Assembly: GCA_033558025.1 (NCBI GenBank)
Contig: JAUCEF010000002.1
Span: forward strand, 1,240,001 to 1,304,000
Length of the DNA: 64,000 nucleotides
From: Phytophthora sp. 'mugwort'
Taxonomy: Eukaryota; Oomycota; Peronosporomycetes; Peronosporales; Peronosporaceae
Direction of reading: 5' to 3'
Shown: positions 1 through 11,269 of the stretch, piece after piece
Numbering within the stretch: the first letter of the stretch is position 1
Layout: every line of letters begins with the position of its first letter
The notes under the pieces: generated by a model
Database searches by the model: none
What the model saw: only the letters and a program-made list of their open reading frames with translations
Told to the model about the DNA's origin: nothing
Made by a program: the position numbers and the translations under genes

Positions 1-1860
1 ACGTCTGCGGACGTCTCATTGACGACGTCCAAAGCCTCTAGGGCTTCGTGTGGAACATAGTTACCCATTCGAGAAGTGCATTCCGCCAATGCTTCTTCAG
101 TTAAGGTCTGGGCGACCTGGTGTGGAACAAGGTTATCCACACAGGAAGCGCATTTTGCGCCTTCCTCGCCAGTTTCAGTCTGGGAGACTCGATGTGGAAC
201 TTGGTTACTCACATAGGAAGCGCCTCATGCGTCTTCCTCGCCAATTTCAGTCTGGGGTGACTTGTTGTGGACCTTGGTTACCCATCTGGTCGGTGCCACC
301 CGACACCGCCACTCTTGAAGCCCTGGCCGCAGGTCTAGATTTCGGTGGGTTCGAGGGCTATCCTATAAGGACTATCGCATTCGACCAGATGCAGCTTCTG
401 CTGCCACCGCTTCTATGGAGTCGCTCAATACGTGGGCGGCTCCCAAACGTTCACTGGATGCTCCTGCATCCCGGCTTCCCTTTTGGACGCCCCAGTTCCT
501 GGCAGAGGTGGGAACATGACTCACCAATGCTCTGCCATTATCGGCGGGCCGGCTGGCCACGATGGCTTTGTTTCGCCAATCGATCCATGGCTCATGTTTC
601 TCGAGCACATGCCCAGGATCAAGTCATACTTGTCCATCTCTATGACAGCAAACTGCTCCATGCTGTCGAAGCCCTCGAACTTCACAGCTAGATACGCATG
701 GATCTTGGGAACGGTAATCACCGTTCCGCCGGCCAGTTATACTGACACTGTCCCGTTGCCTTTGCTTTCTCGTAAAGCATCGGCCAACTTGTTGCTGTTT
801 TCCGCAACAGTCTGGCGGTATGCGAAAATACTTCGACGCCCCGGAGTCTATTAAGACTCAGAAGGGATTGGTGTATCCCCGTACACGTACGTGTACTACT
901 AGCAGGACTATGCTGCCCTTCCTCGATTGGAGAGTGCAAAGACTCTTAAGGGCTAATTCTCCGTTGTGCGTGCCACACGCGCACCGCTCATGAAGACTTA
1001 GATCTTCCCCATTAGAGCGCCGCGCCCCTACTGGTGTCCTGCGTTCCCCTGCCCATGGAGTCGCGGCCTTTGCCAGAGAGCCTTAAGCGTGATGGGCTTG
1101 GGAGGGAAACGTTTTCGTTGTCCCCCCACAGGGCAGTCATGGCCATATGGCCTTTACCACAGCTATAGCAGCAAATATCATGCTGATCGGCGAGCCCAAG
1201 TTCAATGGGAACTGGCCGGCTTGGGGCCCCGCGCCTTGGTGTCGCTGCCCCTGGCCACATCGCCGCCGGCGTGCGTGCCTAGCGGTGACTGCACTCCTCT
1301 TGGGGGTCGACTTGGATCTCCTCTTCCAGAGTATTGACCTGCTGGATGCGGGAGGGGCCTACGCTTAGGCTGTCCACGAACACCGTCATCATGCTGTGTT
1401 CATGGAGTGGGTTTCCCACGAGGGATGCGGTGAGCTCCCGTATCTCCTGGCTGTACTCGTTCAGCTCACGTCTTCCCTGTTTACATGACAGGAAGCGTGA
1501 CCTCTGGCGGTACTCATAGTTCGCCGAGAGGAACGCGGTACTAAGGTGTTCATACAGCTGAGCCCAGGGTGCGAAGCACCCAGGCGTTGTCGCTTCCCGC
1601 GTATATGCCCAATCTTATCACGCCCGTTAAGGTTGGAGAGTGCGAAAGTCACTGGAGGTGCTCGGAAGAGATGAGAGCCGCATCCATTGTGAGCTCTACT
1701 TCTCGCACGCAGAAGTGAAAGTTTTCACCTTCTTTCCCTTCATGTGGGTTTACCTTCAGCCTCAACGGTTTGGGGTAGACCGGTTTCGGCTCTGCGGCCG
1801 GAATTAGCAGGTTGCTCCGAGCATGTTCGATGAGCCCCCGTTCGTACATGTCGAACCGCG
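1..1860 (-). mobile_element. Ty3/gypsy retrotransposon remnant (gag to protease), decayed
   Basis: Minus-strand fragments line up in the order expected for an oomycete gypsy gag-pol. A gag core lies near 1849-1650 (KPLRLKVNP, MDAALIS), more gag at about 1650-1460 (FALSNLNGR), and a CCHC-like zinc knuckle start (CYSCGKGH) near 1170. The protease end lies near 720-540 (KYDLILGM followed in another frame by EKHEPWIDWR). The reading frame changes several times and stop codons intervene, so this is a dead fragment. Reverse transcriptase, RNase H and integrase are not in the window; they would lie beyond the left edge. I saw no long terminal repeat. The family call rests on motif recognition only. 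Confidence 0.75.
46..290. repeat. Tandem repeat of about 73 bp inside gypsy pol linker
   Basis: Three diverged copies of a roughly 73-base unit follow each other, each with a tGTGGAAC..GGTTA..CCCA core and a CTTCCTCGCCA..TTCAGTCTGG tail. Read on the minus strand the unit gives a roughly 24-residue peptide with a VPH.V.QT core and a TGEE-type stretch, so it expands the linker downstream of the protease part of the gypsy remnant. The copies differ by several substitutions, so the amplification is not recent. Confidence 0.75.
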
Positions 1861-2270
1861 GTCACGCGCTCTACCTGCTCAGCTTGTGTTTACGACACCA
1901 AGCTGTGCAAGGCATCCATACCAAGATGCCAGCCATCTTACGAAGGGACTCAAACTGTGAATCTTTCAGATGAGGAAACTCATTTCGTCCATGTTGCTAG
2001 GACCCAGCGGTTGCAGGTACTAACGCGCGTAGACGTGAATTGATTACAGGTGCTACAAATTGTGACGGGGCACGGAACACCTTGCGCACAGGATGTGTTA
2101 CAACCGGAGAGTATACGAACTTTCAGTAAACGGCAGTTCACAAGTCCTTAGTCTGAGGAGACTGTTACAATTAGGTAATTACTGAATATAATAGACGCGC
2201 CCTAATAGTGTCCGGCCTTTATTTTATAGTGCAGACGCGAGATGGAGAAACGGATGGTATTTGGGAAGGG
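1861..2270. other. Non-coding spacer between two dead transposons
   Basis: No convincing reading frame, RNA gene or terminal repeat was seen. It may hold the gypsy 5' untranslated part and the pogo-like element's 3' end, but no matching terminal repeats were found by eye. Confidence 0.4.
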
Positions 2271-2276
2271 CTTCTA

Positions 2277-3737
2277 TTAGAAAAACGTTATTCGTCTAGC
2301 AAGTTGATCGTCCAGAGCGTCGTTTAAAGCCAAAAGGTTTATCAAGTCCGTATTATCGTTGTCCTTCGACTTCTCAGCCCAATTCTCGCGGAATCTGTCG
2401 CCATTGACGTCGTGGTTGGAGATGAGCCACTCAGCCGGATCACGAGCAATGCCGGCCGCCTCAACGCTACGCATAACCGTCGATTCTTCAGCATCGTGCT
2501 AAGCGCGGAGGACCCACCCGCACACAGAGTCGACACTTAGCATCCGCGCGTTGCCAAAGCGGTTATACTCCACTCGATCCGACTCCTTCCATGCATTTAT
2601 CTCTAGATAGAGAAAGTCCTTCAATCCTTGAAGCTCTTGTAGATGCCTATGTCCCCGGCCTGCAAATAGGTCGTCAGACTGCCGGGTACAACACCCATGG
2701 CGATCTTTCTGGAAGAGCACTTTGCCTTTACCACCTTTAAATGTGATCCCTCATACTATCCCAGACCAGTCACTTTCCTTCGCCGTGCACCACGAACGGA
2801 AAAGCAAGGGCGATCTACTTCTCGAGCAACTCACTGACCACCCAAGCACGAAGCTGGTGGGCTACGTAAAGCGGTCCAGGTCTCTTTTCAAAAGTAGGTG
2901 TGACTTTGCCTTTCCATACCAAAAGTGTCGTCCGGTGGCGCTGACAGCGAGCACGACCGTGATTCGCATGGAAGATAACACAGTAAAGCGAACCATAACA
3001 TGCCGAGCATCAGTAAAGTCCAGCGTGCTCTGTCGGGCGTCCTCAAAATATACAGCCGTCTCATCCATGAGAACGGTTTGTTCTAAGTCAATGGTAGCTA
3101 GTTGGTCTTGTATAAACGTCATGTAGTGGACGGCCCGGTCCACGAGAACGACATCGCCAAGGACCGTCAGGTTCGTCCGGCAGCGCAGGGAAATCTCAAG
3201 GTGATGCATGAAGTTTGAAACCCAGTTATCTGGCGCCGTAAACGGCGGCTGCGCCTCTCAGTATGCTGCTTCCCCCGCGTAGAGCGCGAGCGCCATATTG
3301 GCCAGCCAGCTGCGCGTCACCTTCTCCTTCATGGTGCGCTTGGTCACCAATTCCTCGTACAACAACTCTTCTAGCGTCTCCGACTGCGGTTTGCGGTCTT
3401 CACCGGCAACACGAGCCTGATATGACGCAGCAGCTCGAATCTTCTCGCGCAGTCGCCACCAGCGGCGTACAGCGCCGCCATCAATACTCCGCCCCTGCGA
3501 CCGGAAGTGAGCTACGGCTCGCTTGAGGATGCCTTCATTCACCGTCTCGATCCAGTGGATCACCTCTTGTTTGCGTCGAATGCTAACCGATTGCCGCTGC
3601 CGACTCATTTCCGGTAGTGACGACAGCAGCTGCGATGGCAGTGGTGCACAGCGATCTGCGTCGCTGTATTCGGGAGGGGGTTCAATTTTTAATGCAGGAC
3701 TATAGGACCCCAGAGAATATTGTTTGGGAGGATGCAT
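2277..3737 (-). mobile_element. pogo-like DDE transposon remnant
   Basis: Reading down the minus strand, 3737-3258 encodes an N-terminal helix-turn-helix region (SIRRKQEVIHWIETVNEG) followed by a CENP-B-like segment (ETLEELLYEELVTKR). The segment at 3209-2862 holds the start of the DDE catalytic core (MDETAVYFEDARQ; the Asp of MDE is the first catalytic residue). Pieces at 2720-2499 (INAWKESDRVEYNRFGNA) and 2474-2277 (SNHDVNGDRFRENW) give the C-terminal part. At least three frame changes separate the pieces, so the transposase is inactive. Terminal inverted repeats were not identified. Confidence 0.75.
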
Positions 3738-4399
3738 CCGTTGTCTATAGACCTCTTTTAATGCGTCTACATATTAACTATAACTTATAGTCTATAAGTC
3801 ACCTATAAAGTAAGTATCCTAGCTGGTATCCTATTGGGTGGTTCTGAGGTCTTTGTACCATATGTGTGGTACCGATTCATGGCATCATTACTGTGACGTC
3901 ATAATGATGTTGGCTACACAATAGAGAGCTTGGGTACACCAATCTGAAGAGTGACAAGGCACTCTTCATGTAAACCCGTTCCAACAGGCCCACCAAGGAC
4001 GGCTCGCAATAGATCGGCGTTGATCGGGCTGTCCACTACTTCGTACAGGTACTATAAAGTGATATTCCTTATGCGTCTGCCGTGTGTTCTTTGTGCGGCA
4101 CTACATGTTAACGACTGGAGAGCCTGCAGCCGTTCGCAATCACTCGTAGCTTCAAGACTCATGTACATGTAGTGTACAAGATTGCGCCTGTTACTGAAAA
4201 AAGGCAAGAGAAAACTGAAAGGGCGAACTTCAACTTCAGCTCATCACCACCGATATCATTCTATACAGGTTGTACTCCGATACAACTTGTGTTTAGCTGC
4301 GTGAGTAATACTGCATCCATTTTGCTGAAGTACTATATCTTAAAAATGTTTCACAACCTGTCCTTGCATTCTGATCTCTTTGCGTAACCGTCCGCAGTC
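3738..4399. other. Intergenic, no gene seen
   Basis: This AT-rich stretch lies between the pogo remnant and the small gene at 4462. It has short palindromic patches such as atgtacat near 4160 but no supported coding frame. Confidence 0.5.
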
Positions 4400-4407
4400 C
4401 TCATTCT
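4400..4407 (+). promoter_or_regulatory. Initiator-like element (YTCANTYY)
   Basis: CTCATTCT matches the oomycete initiator consensus YTCANTYY and lies 55 bases before the ATG at 4462, the usual spacing. The assignment is inference from the motif. Confidence 0.45.
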
Positions 4408-4461
4408 TGAATCCGCCTCGAAGCCGTCAAGTCCTTTCCAGTCAGTTCCAACACGGCCACG

Positions 4462-4746
4462 ATGACCTCCCGGCTAGCCTCGTCCACCGCCGCCGCATTG
4501 CGCCGCCGTCAGGACCCGAAGCTCATGGAGAAGTTCAACTTGGCCGCACTCAATGGCGGCAAAAGCCCATTCGTCGTGTCGAGCAACCGGCTACTCAAGG
4601 TGAACAAGAAGCCACTGACTATGCCGCAGCAGCGCGTCACGGACAAGTTCTCGCTCGAGTATCTGCTTGGCCCCACAAAGACCCAGACGGGCAAGAAGTA
4701 TCAGAAGAAGAACCCCTTCCACGTCACCAGCTCCAAGCTCATGTGA
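4462..4746 (+). CDS. Small conserved-looking basic protein, unknown function
   Basis: A 94-residue intact single-exon reading frame. The first 17 residues are rich in Ser, Ala and Arg with no acidic residue (ending AAALRRRQ), which resembles a mitochondrial targeting sequence. The rest is basic and polar with no membrane span or known catalytic motif. An initiator-like box sits 55 bases upstream. GC-rich third codon positions and normal codon use, unlike the dead DNA on both sides, support a real gene. I do not recognise the family. The mitochondrial location is inference. Confidence 0.6.
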   Translation: MTSRLASSTAAALRRRQDPKLMEKFNLAALNGGKSPFVVSSNRLLKVNKKPLTMPQQRVTDKFSLEYLLGPTKTQTGKKYQKKNPFHVTSSKLM

Positions 4747-5640
4747 GCTGTAGCAGTCCTAAAAAAAATCACAATGACTGCCGAAGCTGCCTCAAAACCT
4801 CTATAATCTACTGGTCCTACTACTTTTGGCCGGATCATTTAAAGAAGTTATCAACTTACGTCTTCAGCTCACTTTTGTCGCTTGGATCCTCGGTTGTCGT
4901 GGAGCCGTTAAAAACTGTTCTGATCGTCTTCAGGCCTAGCACTTCATCTGCTGGACAATCATCAATGTCGCTGATGGGCTTAGTTGGTGCACCAAGTGCT
5001 GGAACGGACATCGTCCTAGTGAAAAACTTCTTCGCTCTTCATTACATGTCGGGAGAGGGGGGGGAGGGCAGTGAAGGCAACACACGTACTGCATAGCCAG
5101 GGGCGGTGTTTAAGCAGACACTAGGGACAGAAATGCAAACTGACACGTACGAGTCCGAGGATTTTACTACCGAGTAAGATTGTTTGGACTTGCGGCGTTG
5201 TCATGTTTCACAGTGCGTTGTATAGAATACGAACCAAATTACGATCGCATGGACCTGTTGATAGGCAAGCAAGAGCGCATGACTTAGCGAACTTATTATT
5301 CGTATGTTGGTGAAAAGGTTGCGCCGCTGGGAGAAAATGACAAGAGAAAGTAAACCAGGCACTCACTTTGTTAAGTACATTTTATCTACTTTTCCAGTTA
5401 GTGCGTTGTTCCCCTAAGTTCACAAGCAAAAGTATTGGATCCTAAATATCAATCCCGTTAATGCCACACCAACATCAAAAATCCACTTCTACTTTAGTGC
5501 CCGGCGCTCTTGGTCGTTCATTCCAACTTGGTGTTGCAAAGAGCTTGAATTTGATTGTTTAACTGCAGTGATGTTAGCATGTTGTCTTAAATCTACTTTA
5601 CATTTCCTGCTCCTCACTGTCATATCGTCTCGCAGCATTT
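4747..5640. other. Intergenic, no gene seen
   Basis: About 0.9 kb without a supported reading frame, RNA gene or repeat. Confidence 0.5.
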
Positions 5641-5649
5641 AACTCATGT

Positions 5650-7386
5650 TTAATTTCACCTGCAGATCCAAATGTCCGCCATTTTCCGTATCCCGAGGTA
5701 TCCAAAGCACCAATGACCCACCTCCTGTCCCAGGAAGGCCGAACACAAGCCGCGGCGCCATCGGTCCAAGTACAAGGTCCTTCCTCCAAACGCTATTACG
5801 GTGGAGGTCCAAATAGCTGAACCACCTTTGGAGACGTCCACCTCATCGATTTTGTCACCAGCACAGTGAATATTTACAGTTACGTCTTTCGTATCCCTAC
5901 TCAGGAACGTAATGGCGACTGTGCCATCGCCTTCTTTGGTCCAAGTGCCAGCACTGCCGTTGAACACCTTGCCATCGGTCATCAACCCAAGCGAGTTATT
6001 GGCAAGCCCATCGTTGATATCACCGATAAACTTGGTTGGTCCACAAACTATCTGGAGATTCTCAGCAATGACATTACCGATCCCCTTGATATCCCACACC
6101 ATAGAAAGAGGCAGCCTTGTCGGCAATCTTGTATGCGTAGTGCTCAGCAGACATATACGTGCCGTTATTGCTCATACATGACTTATCAGGTCCTCCGCGA
6201 TAACTCCTAACGTCATTCGCAACGTCTTCCGAGTTTCGTAAGCTTTCATCTCACCCATTTCAGCTCTCAACTCATACAATTGTTCATTGCGATCGGGATG
6301 TCATTCAACACGAGGCTCGACTTGCTGAAGTAGACGCGGAGTTCATTTTCCGACATCTCTGGGTTCTTCTTGCGACGAGCTAGCACGGTCATCCATGTGC
6401 GGTCGGCAATGCGCTTCACATCGTACCCGCAGGTCTCGATGGACTTCATCGCTGACTGTAGCGACGTGATTTCGGAGCTTTTCAAGTCGGAAATCGACCC
6501 CCAAGCGCAATTTTCGTCATGAAATTTTTGAACGAGTCCCACCTTTTTAAAAATACGCCCTTATCGGTGATAATCTCCTTCAGGATGAGCTCGGCAGTGT
6601 TAGTGATCTTGTCGTAAAATCTGATTGGATCCGCCTTGACAACGATCCCCATGCATTCCGCGACCGTCACGGGGATATCAAAGGCCACGATATCTGTCTT
6701 ATACACCATATCCAGCAGCTTCTCTTCAGTTGTCTGTGGGTCCGCCACCGTGACATTCCGATCGAATTTGCTAAGCTGTTTCACCAAATTTGCCATCTCT
6801 TTGGCGCACCTAAAAGCAGTCCGCACAACTTTTGCCATTTTAATTTGAACTATCCGTATAAATTAAACAACGCCATCGCCAGGACCGATTGAAACACATA
6901 CGCGACCTTGGACACGATCTCGAGCTTACAGTCGTCGTTCTGTCGGATGCATTCCATCCCACACTTGACTGGGTATTCCATCGGACGTTGCGCCCAACAC
7001 GTACCCCACTTGCTGTTGAATTCCAGCGGGCAGGTCTTGCCAATATGAGATTCACGATAGCACGCGGTGTCTGAAGGTCTAGCCACCGGACCAACCCAGT
7101 TCTGGGCCGTTGATTTGAGTGTACTGATAGCCGTCAATGCAGAGCTGATCGTAAGCTGCCTCGGATTCACGGATCCTGATGCCGAGTTTGAACCGGATAC
7201 GCTTGATGAGGTCGAAGATGCACCCGACTGGGATGCTTCTCCGGTGGAATCATTGGTAGGTTGTGAATTCGCTACTACGGGACTTGGTGCGGATGTGAAG
7301 ATGTTTTAGAACCCGATTTCTGATGTGGTTTTAGCCATTGAAACGAGTAAAGAATATACCACAAGCCATGTTTTCATGCATTTCAT
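5650..7386 (-). pseudogene. Broken gene for a secreted Cys-rich oomycete protein
   Basis: The minus strand starts with a signal-peptide-like segment at 7386 (MKTWLVVYSLLVSMA after MKC). A Ser/Thr/Pro-rich spacer follows, then a Cys-rich segment near 7100-6930 with spaced motifs (CYRE, KTCPLEF, KWGTCW, YPVKCGMECI, DDC). Further on come a helical region (6838-6490), a second part near 6542-6270 (DIPIAMNNCM), a third near 6190-6125 (GGPDKSCMSNNGTYM) and a last domain at 6126-5656. I recall uncharacterised oomycete proteins with this layout. An in-frame TAA at 7306-7308 follows the signal peptide, and frame changes occur near 6845, near 6520 and near 6125. The gene is therefore dead in this copy. 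Its role is unknown to me. Confidence 0.6.
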
Positions 7387-7941
7387 TGGCAGGAACAGGT
7401 CCGAGTAAATGTTACCACCAAGCTGAAGAATTGGCAAGTGACGCGCTGTGTCCGTGACGAGTACTATATGTCTTGAGCATTTGCGGGGGCATTTTCTGAG
7501 CCGAGCCCATTTCAGCGCGTTGTGGTCACGATCTTTAACTTCAGAGTGCACGGGGATGAGGCGGGGCAGATCACCAAGAACACGATTGGCGGTTCTTACC
7601 CCGATCTTCAAAATCAAGAACCGTCAACGTCGTCGCCGAATTCCGCTTGCTTGACAAGTTTATCCTGGTGAAAACTGGATTGTAGCAAGGCAGGAAGCAG
7701 CATTGAACTTCGTGTGGCCAGGTTGTCATGTTCGTGTTGTAGGATGACCTACGCGGCAACAAATGATAAATGATAAACCACCTGATAGTAATAATGTACA
7801 GGTGATCCGGATATAAACTGCCCGGTGGGTATCCTACACGTATACGACACTCACGCCCATTTACTTCAAAGCTGATGCACGACATGTTATCCTATCCACG
7901 TGTTTGAACCTCGTCGCGGTACAATATACAAACGTCTATGC
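7387..7941. other. Spacer with no assigned gene
   Basis: The stretch lies upstream of the broken secreted-protein gene and downstream of the dehydrogenase gene, so it should hold the former's promoter and the latter's 3' end. A minus-strand open stretch (7617-7387) runs into the signal peptide but shows no recognisable domain. Confidence 0.4.
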
Positions 7942-9161
7942 TTACTTGAGTATACTCTGAACGTAGGCGATAGTGTCTTGCAAGCTTCTTGGGTAGCGCG
8001 TTGGCTCGATATTGAAATTCTACTCCACCAGATATTTACGACGTTAGTAAGGGCATAACATACAACCGGTATATAGTACGTTACCTCAATTTCGTCGATT
8101 TGAGATGCGATGTTCTCAAGCATGAGCTCATCTTTCGGGAACACAACGCCGCGTGATCGCTGCCAGCGCGCCTGGCCCACCCAGCCTCCACCCACTTCGT
8201 ACACATTGCCAGTTCGATCGCAACTTTCGTGGCATAAATATCTAAATAAAAAGCAATCACACACTCAAAAACCATTAAGCCGAGCACAAAATGCACACTC
8301 CACTGTTCGAATGACTCACGCAACGAACGCCGCAACGCTCTCGGGCGTCAACTTGTCATTCAACTCCTTCTCCAGAAGTCCCTCTGTCATCTGAGACTTG
8401 GCCAGCGGAGCCACGACATTTGCCATGATGTTGCGTCTGGCTCCTTCCTTGCACAACGTAAACGTCAGGCCGGCAATGCCCAGCTTCATCGCTGAGTAGT
8501 TCGCCTGTCCGAAGTTCCCATATAGCCCGGAAGCGGACGCAATATTCACAATACGACCGAATTTCTGTTCTCTCATAACATCCCACGACGCCTTCGTCAT
8601 CCTGCAACAAGCAGCCCACAGTCCACAAAGTCAGACAGACAAAGCACGACCACCCTGAGCCTCTTGCGCCGCCCCACCTCATTGTACCCTCCAAATGCAC
8701 CTTGTACACCTCGTCCCACTGTTGCTGCGTCATCTTGGCGAACGAGCTGTCCCTGATGATCCCCGCGTTGTTCACTAGGATGTCCACGCGGCCCCCTGTT
8801 CAGTCCTCAGCATCAGTCTCTGTCGCATCTCCGCTGTCATTGTGTCTGCCGTACATTTGTCCAACGCCGCTTTTACGACCTTATGCCCTTCTGCGACACT
8901 GTCATAGCTGGCCAGAGCCCTGTCACCCCCTCCGAGATGCTGCACAACGTCGTCCGCTGCGGACGCTTGCAGGTCGTTGACTAGCACATTGGCGCCGAGT
9001 TTGCCTAGGTATTCGGCATAAGCGCGGCCCAGTCCGTTGCCGGCACCCGTGACGATTGCCACTGTAGATTACAGACAGGAGTTAAACACAGAGAGGCGGG
9101 GGGGGGGGGGGGGAGAGAGAGCAAACGTAGGACGAATTCTACCGCGTCGGTCGAAACGCAT
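7942..9161 (-). CDS. Peroxisomal multifunctional-enzyme type 2-like short-chain dehydrogenase
   Basis: The family oxidises 3-hydroxyacyl-CoA in beta-oxidation (dehydrogenase part of MFE-2, also called HSD17B4). The model has six exons: 9161-9143, 9061-8855, 8795-8678, 8601-8320, 8241-8085 and 8019-7942. All introns are GT-AG and the sum is 861 bases, 286 residues. The cofactor motif TGAGNGLG is near residues 11-18, VNNAG follows in exon 3, and the catalytic set is Ser139, Tyr150 and Lys154 (YSAMK). Then come the family signatures YLCHE and NVYEVGGGW. The protein stops where the human dehydrogenase part would join the hydratase, so this is a stand-alone dehydrogenase. The last residues are ILK, not a clear SKL-type peroxisome signal. 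Intron 1 holds a run of about 16 C on the coding strand as its pyrimidine tract. Confidence 0.9.
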
Positions 9162-9371
9162 GGTGGTCAAGGCTGCGGATTGAAGAGTGTTAACGCAATT
9201 TGAAGTTGTAGAGCATGAAGTGGTGCACGTGACATTGGTGTAAAATACATTCGACTATCACTCTTTTTGTCCAGTGAAATGTCTCACAAACAGCGATTCA
9301 TTGTAAGCTAGTTAAGACTCTTTCGTCCGGACAGAGAAGATCTGGGGTTGACCCTACAGTCGAAGTCGAGC
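9162..9371. promoter_or_regulatory. Bidirectional promoter region, dehydrogenase / ATP23
   Basis: A 210-base gap separates two divergent start codons. No exact initiator match was seen; tcactctt near 9260 is the closest pyrimidine-rich candidate. Confidence 0.4.
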
Positions 9372-10349
9372 ATGGAGCTCTACGAGTGCGAGGACGCGGT
9401 GCAGAAGGCGCTGCAGCAGCGGCGGCCGCAGCATATCGTGGGCATCATCAACAAGGCAGGCGAGCTCCGCGTTTCGCCCTAATTGAGTTTTCCTCCGCCT
9501 CCCACGATCTCATATTTTATACTTGACGCCCTCCAGTTCCTGGCCCAGCAGCACTCTGAGGGCAACAGCGCCGTGCCCGCCATCGACTTTGTGTGTCTCG
9601 ACTGTCGCGACGACGGTGCGTGGATCGCTATTAATATTATCAAGTCAGAGAAGCGGTAGTGTAGTGATTCTCTATTTTTGCTGCGATGTAGGCCCCGAGG
9701 GCAATGCGCGCGCCTTCTTCTCGGCGCCACCGCCCACCGTCGTCTTCTGCGCCAACCGCCTGCACTCAGCGCGAGAGGTGGAGGAGACGATGGTGCACGA
9801 GCTCATCCACGCTTACGACGTACGTTAGTTGAGCGAGCAGATGACATGTTGAAGTTGCTTTTAGGTGATAAGTCCATGCTTACAAAACGTGTGGCTCTGT
9901 TGATGCAGTTCACTGTGCGCAAGATGGACATCACCAAGTCGGACGTTTTGGCCTGCAGGTGGACGGTCCTGATAGAGATATCCATGCAGGGTTGTGGGTG
10001 ATGCTGACTGCGAGAGTCTATTTGGCATAGTGAGGTCCGCTCGGCGCGCGAGTCCGAGTGCTATCAAAAGGCGAAGCTACTCGAGACGGTGCTGCCGGAT
10101 GTCGGGTTCTTCCAGAAGAGCGCGCGCTGGCTTAACGCGCGATGCGTTCGGGAACACGCTGTCCGATCAACAAGCGTCAGTTGCTGCTGGTAGGTGCCCT
10201 GTTGATACAACAACTTTGCTACTGACTGGTCATTTTTTTTCGTGTTTTTTTTTTTTTTGCAGTCCATGTTTCCAACTGAAGCGCGGGACGAAGTGGACAA
10301 GATGTTTAAACAGTGCTATACTGACCACAGTCCTTTTACGACTAAATGA
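9372..10349 (+). CDS. ATP23: Mitochondrial inner-membrane metalloprotease ATP23 (M76)
   Basis: ATP23 is a zinc protease that matures ATP synthase subunit 6 in yeast and helps assemble the F0 part. The model has six exons: 9372-9470, 9537-9615, 9692-9819, 9909-9958, 10031-10175 and 10263-10349. The sum is 588 bases, 195 residues. The active-site motif HELIHAYD (HExxH at residues 95-99) is intact. Paired Cys (CLDC, near residues 53-56) and later Cys (LACSEVR, ESECY, ARCVREHA) match the Cys-rich family pattern. The exon 1 donor (GTTTCG) is weak; the frame continues cleanly with it. No classical presequence is needed in this family. The protein is of normal family length. Confidence 0.9.
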
Positions 10350-10568
10350 TCCTCGTCGCGTAGTCTTTAAGCGGCGCGCGATGGATTAATCGTGCAGAAT
10401 AGAGGACATTATATTGTTTTTAATCGAGGCAAAGTGTTGTATTGTGCATTGCTATTTTTGTGCAATAATTGGATTTCTGAAAACATGTAGTCTCAAATTG
10501 CCACGGCGCTTGGTTTCAAGTGTCTTTTGGCAAGCAGTCAAGAGATTTCCTTGCAGGCACTATAGAAG

Positions 10569-11209
10569 ATGTCGTCGATGCGCCGGACCAGTTCGATGCC
10601 CCCTGAGTTAAACACGAAGGATCCGAGAGTGCGTGCGGAACTTTACATGGCGTCCCACGGTATCGAGGAGCTCTTTGAGGGGCTGGGGACCATTCTCCTC
10701 TACCATCGCCCGTCCAACCCTCGCGAGTTCCTTGCTCAACAGCTCGGTGAAATGCGAAAAGCGAAGCAAGAGCAGAGCCACGTACGGATGCGTGTTGTCA
10801 ACTTCTGTTAATCTGAGAATTGGTTCCGGTATGTTGACAAAGCTGTGCGTTATTTATTCTAGGTGCCGTTCTTTGAGGAGCAGGATCTCCAGGCGATGTT
10901 CGCTGCGTTCGACATCAAAGAGCAGGGCTTCATTACCACGGAGCAATACGGTCGAGGTTCGGTACCAATCGAATGTTACACTTGCCAGTTTTGTCATCAT
11001 TGATAATTTTGCCTGTTTTTTAGCGCTGCAAAACCTTGGAATTGAAAAGCCGACACTACGCTTGCCCGAATCGGTGTCGACGATAAACCAAACGCTCTTC
11101 ATTCGCAGCGTGTACGTCGACAGTTGTATTCTTTCTTGGTTCTCTTTCTCAACGCACTATTCCTTACAGGACACAAGAGATCAAGAACGCGTCGGCTTCG
11201 TTCATGTAA
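10569..11209 (+). CDS. EFCAB10-like EF-hand protein
   Basis: Four exons: 10569-10781, 10863-10956, 11024-11111 and 11170-11209. The sum is 435 bases, 144 residues. The N-terminal half has a dimerisation-type helix pair (YMASHGIEELFEGL, LLYHRPSNPREFL) like the RIIa-type fold of human EFCAB10. The C-terminal half has one EF-hand-like unit (MFAAFDIKEQGFITTEQYG), in which the usual Asp ligands are partly missing, so calcium binding is doubtful. EFCAB10 is associated with cilia in animals; a zoospore flagellum role here is inference. The 3' end is convergent with the LRR gene, 60 bases away. Confidence 0.75.
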
Positions 11210-11269
11210 AAAAAAAAAAAACACGAAAACATTAAGCAAATTGACACAATTGTGCTTAACTTTTAACAA

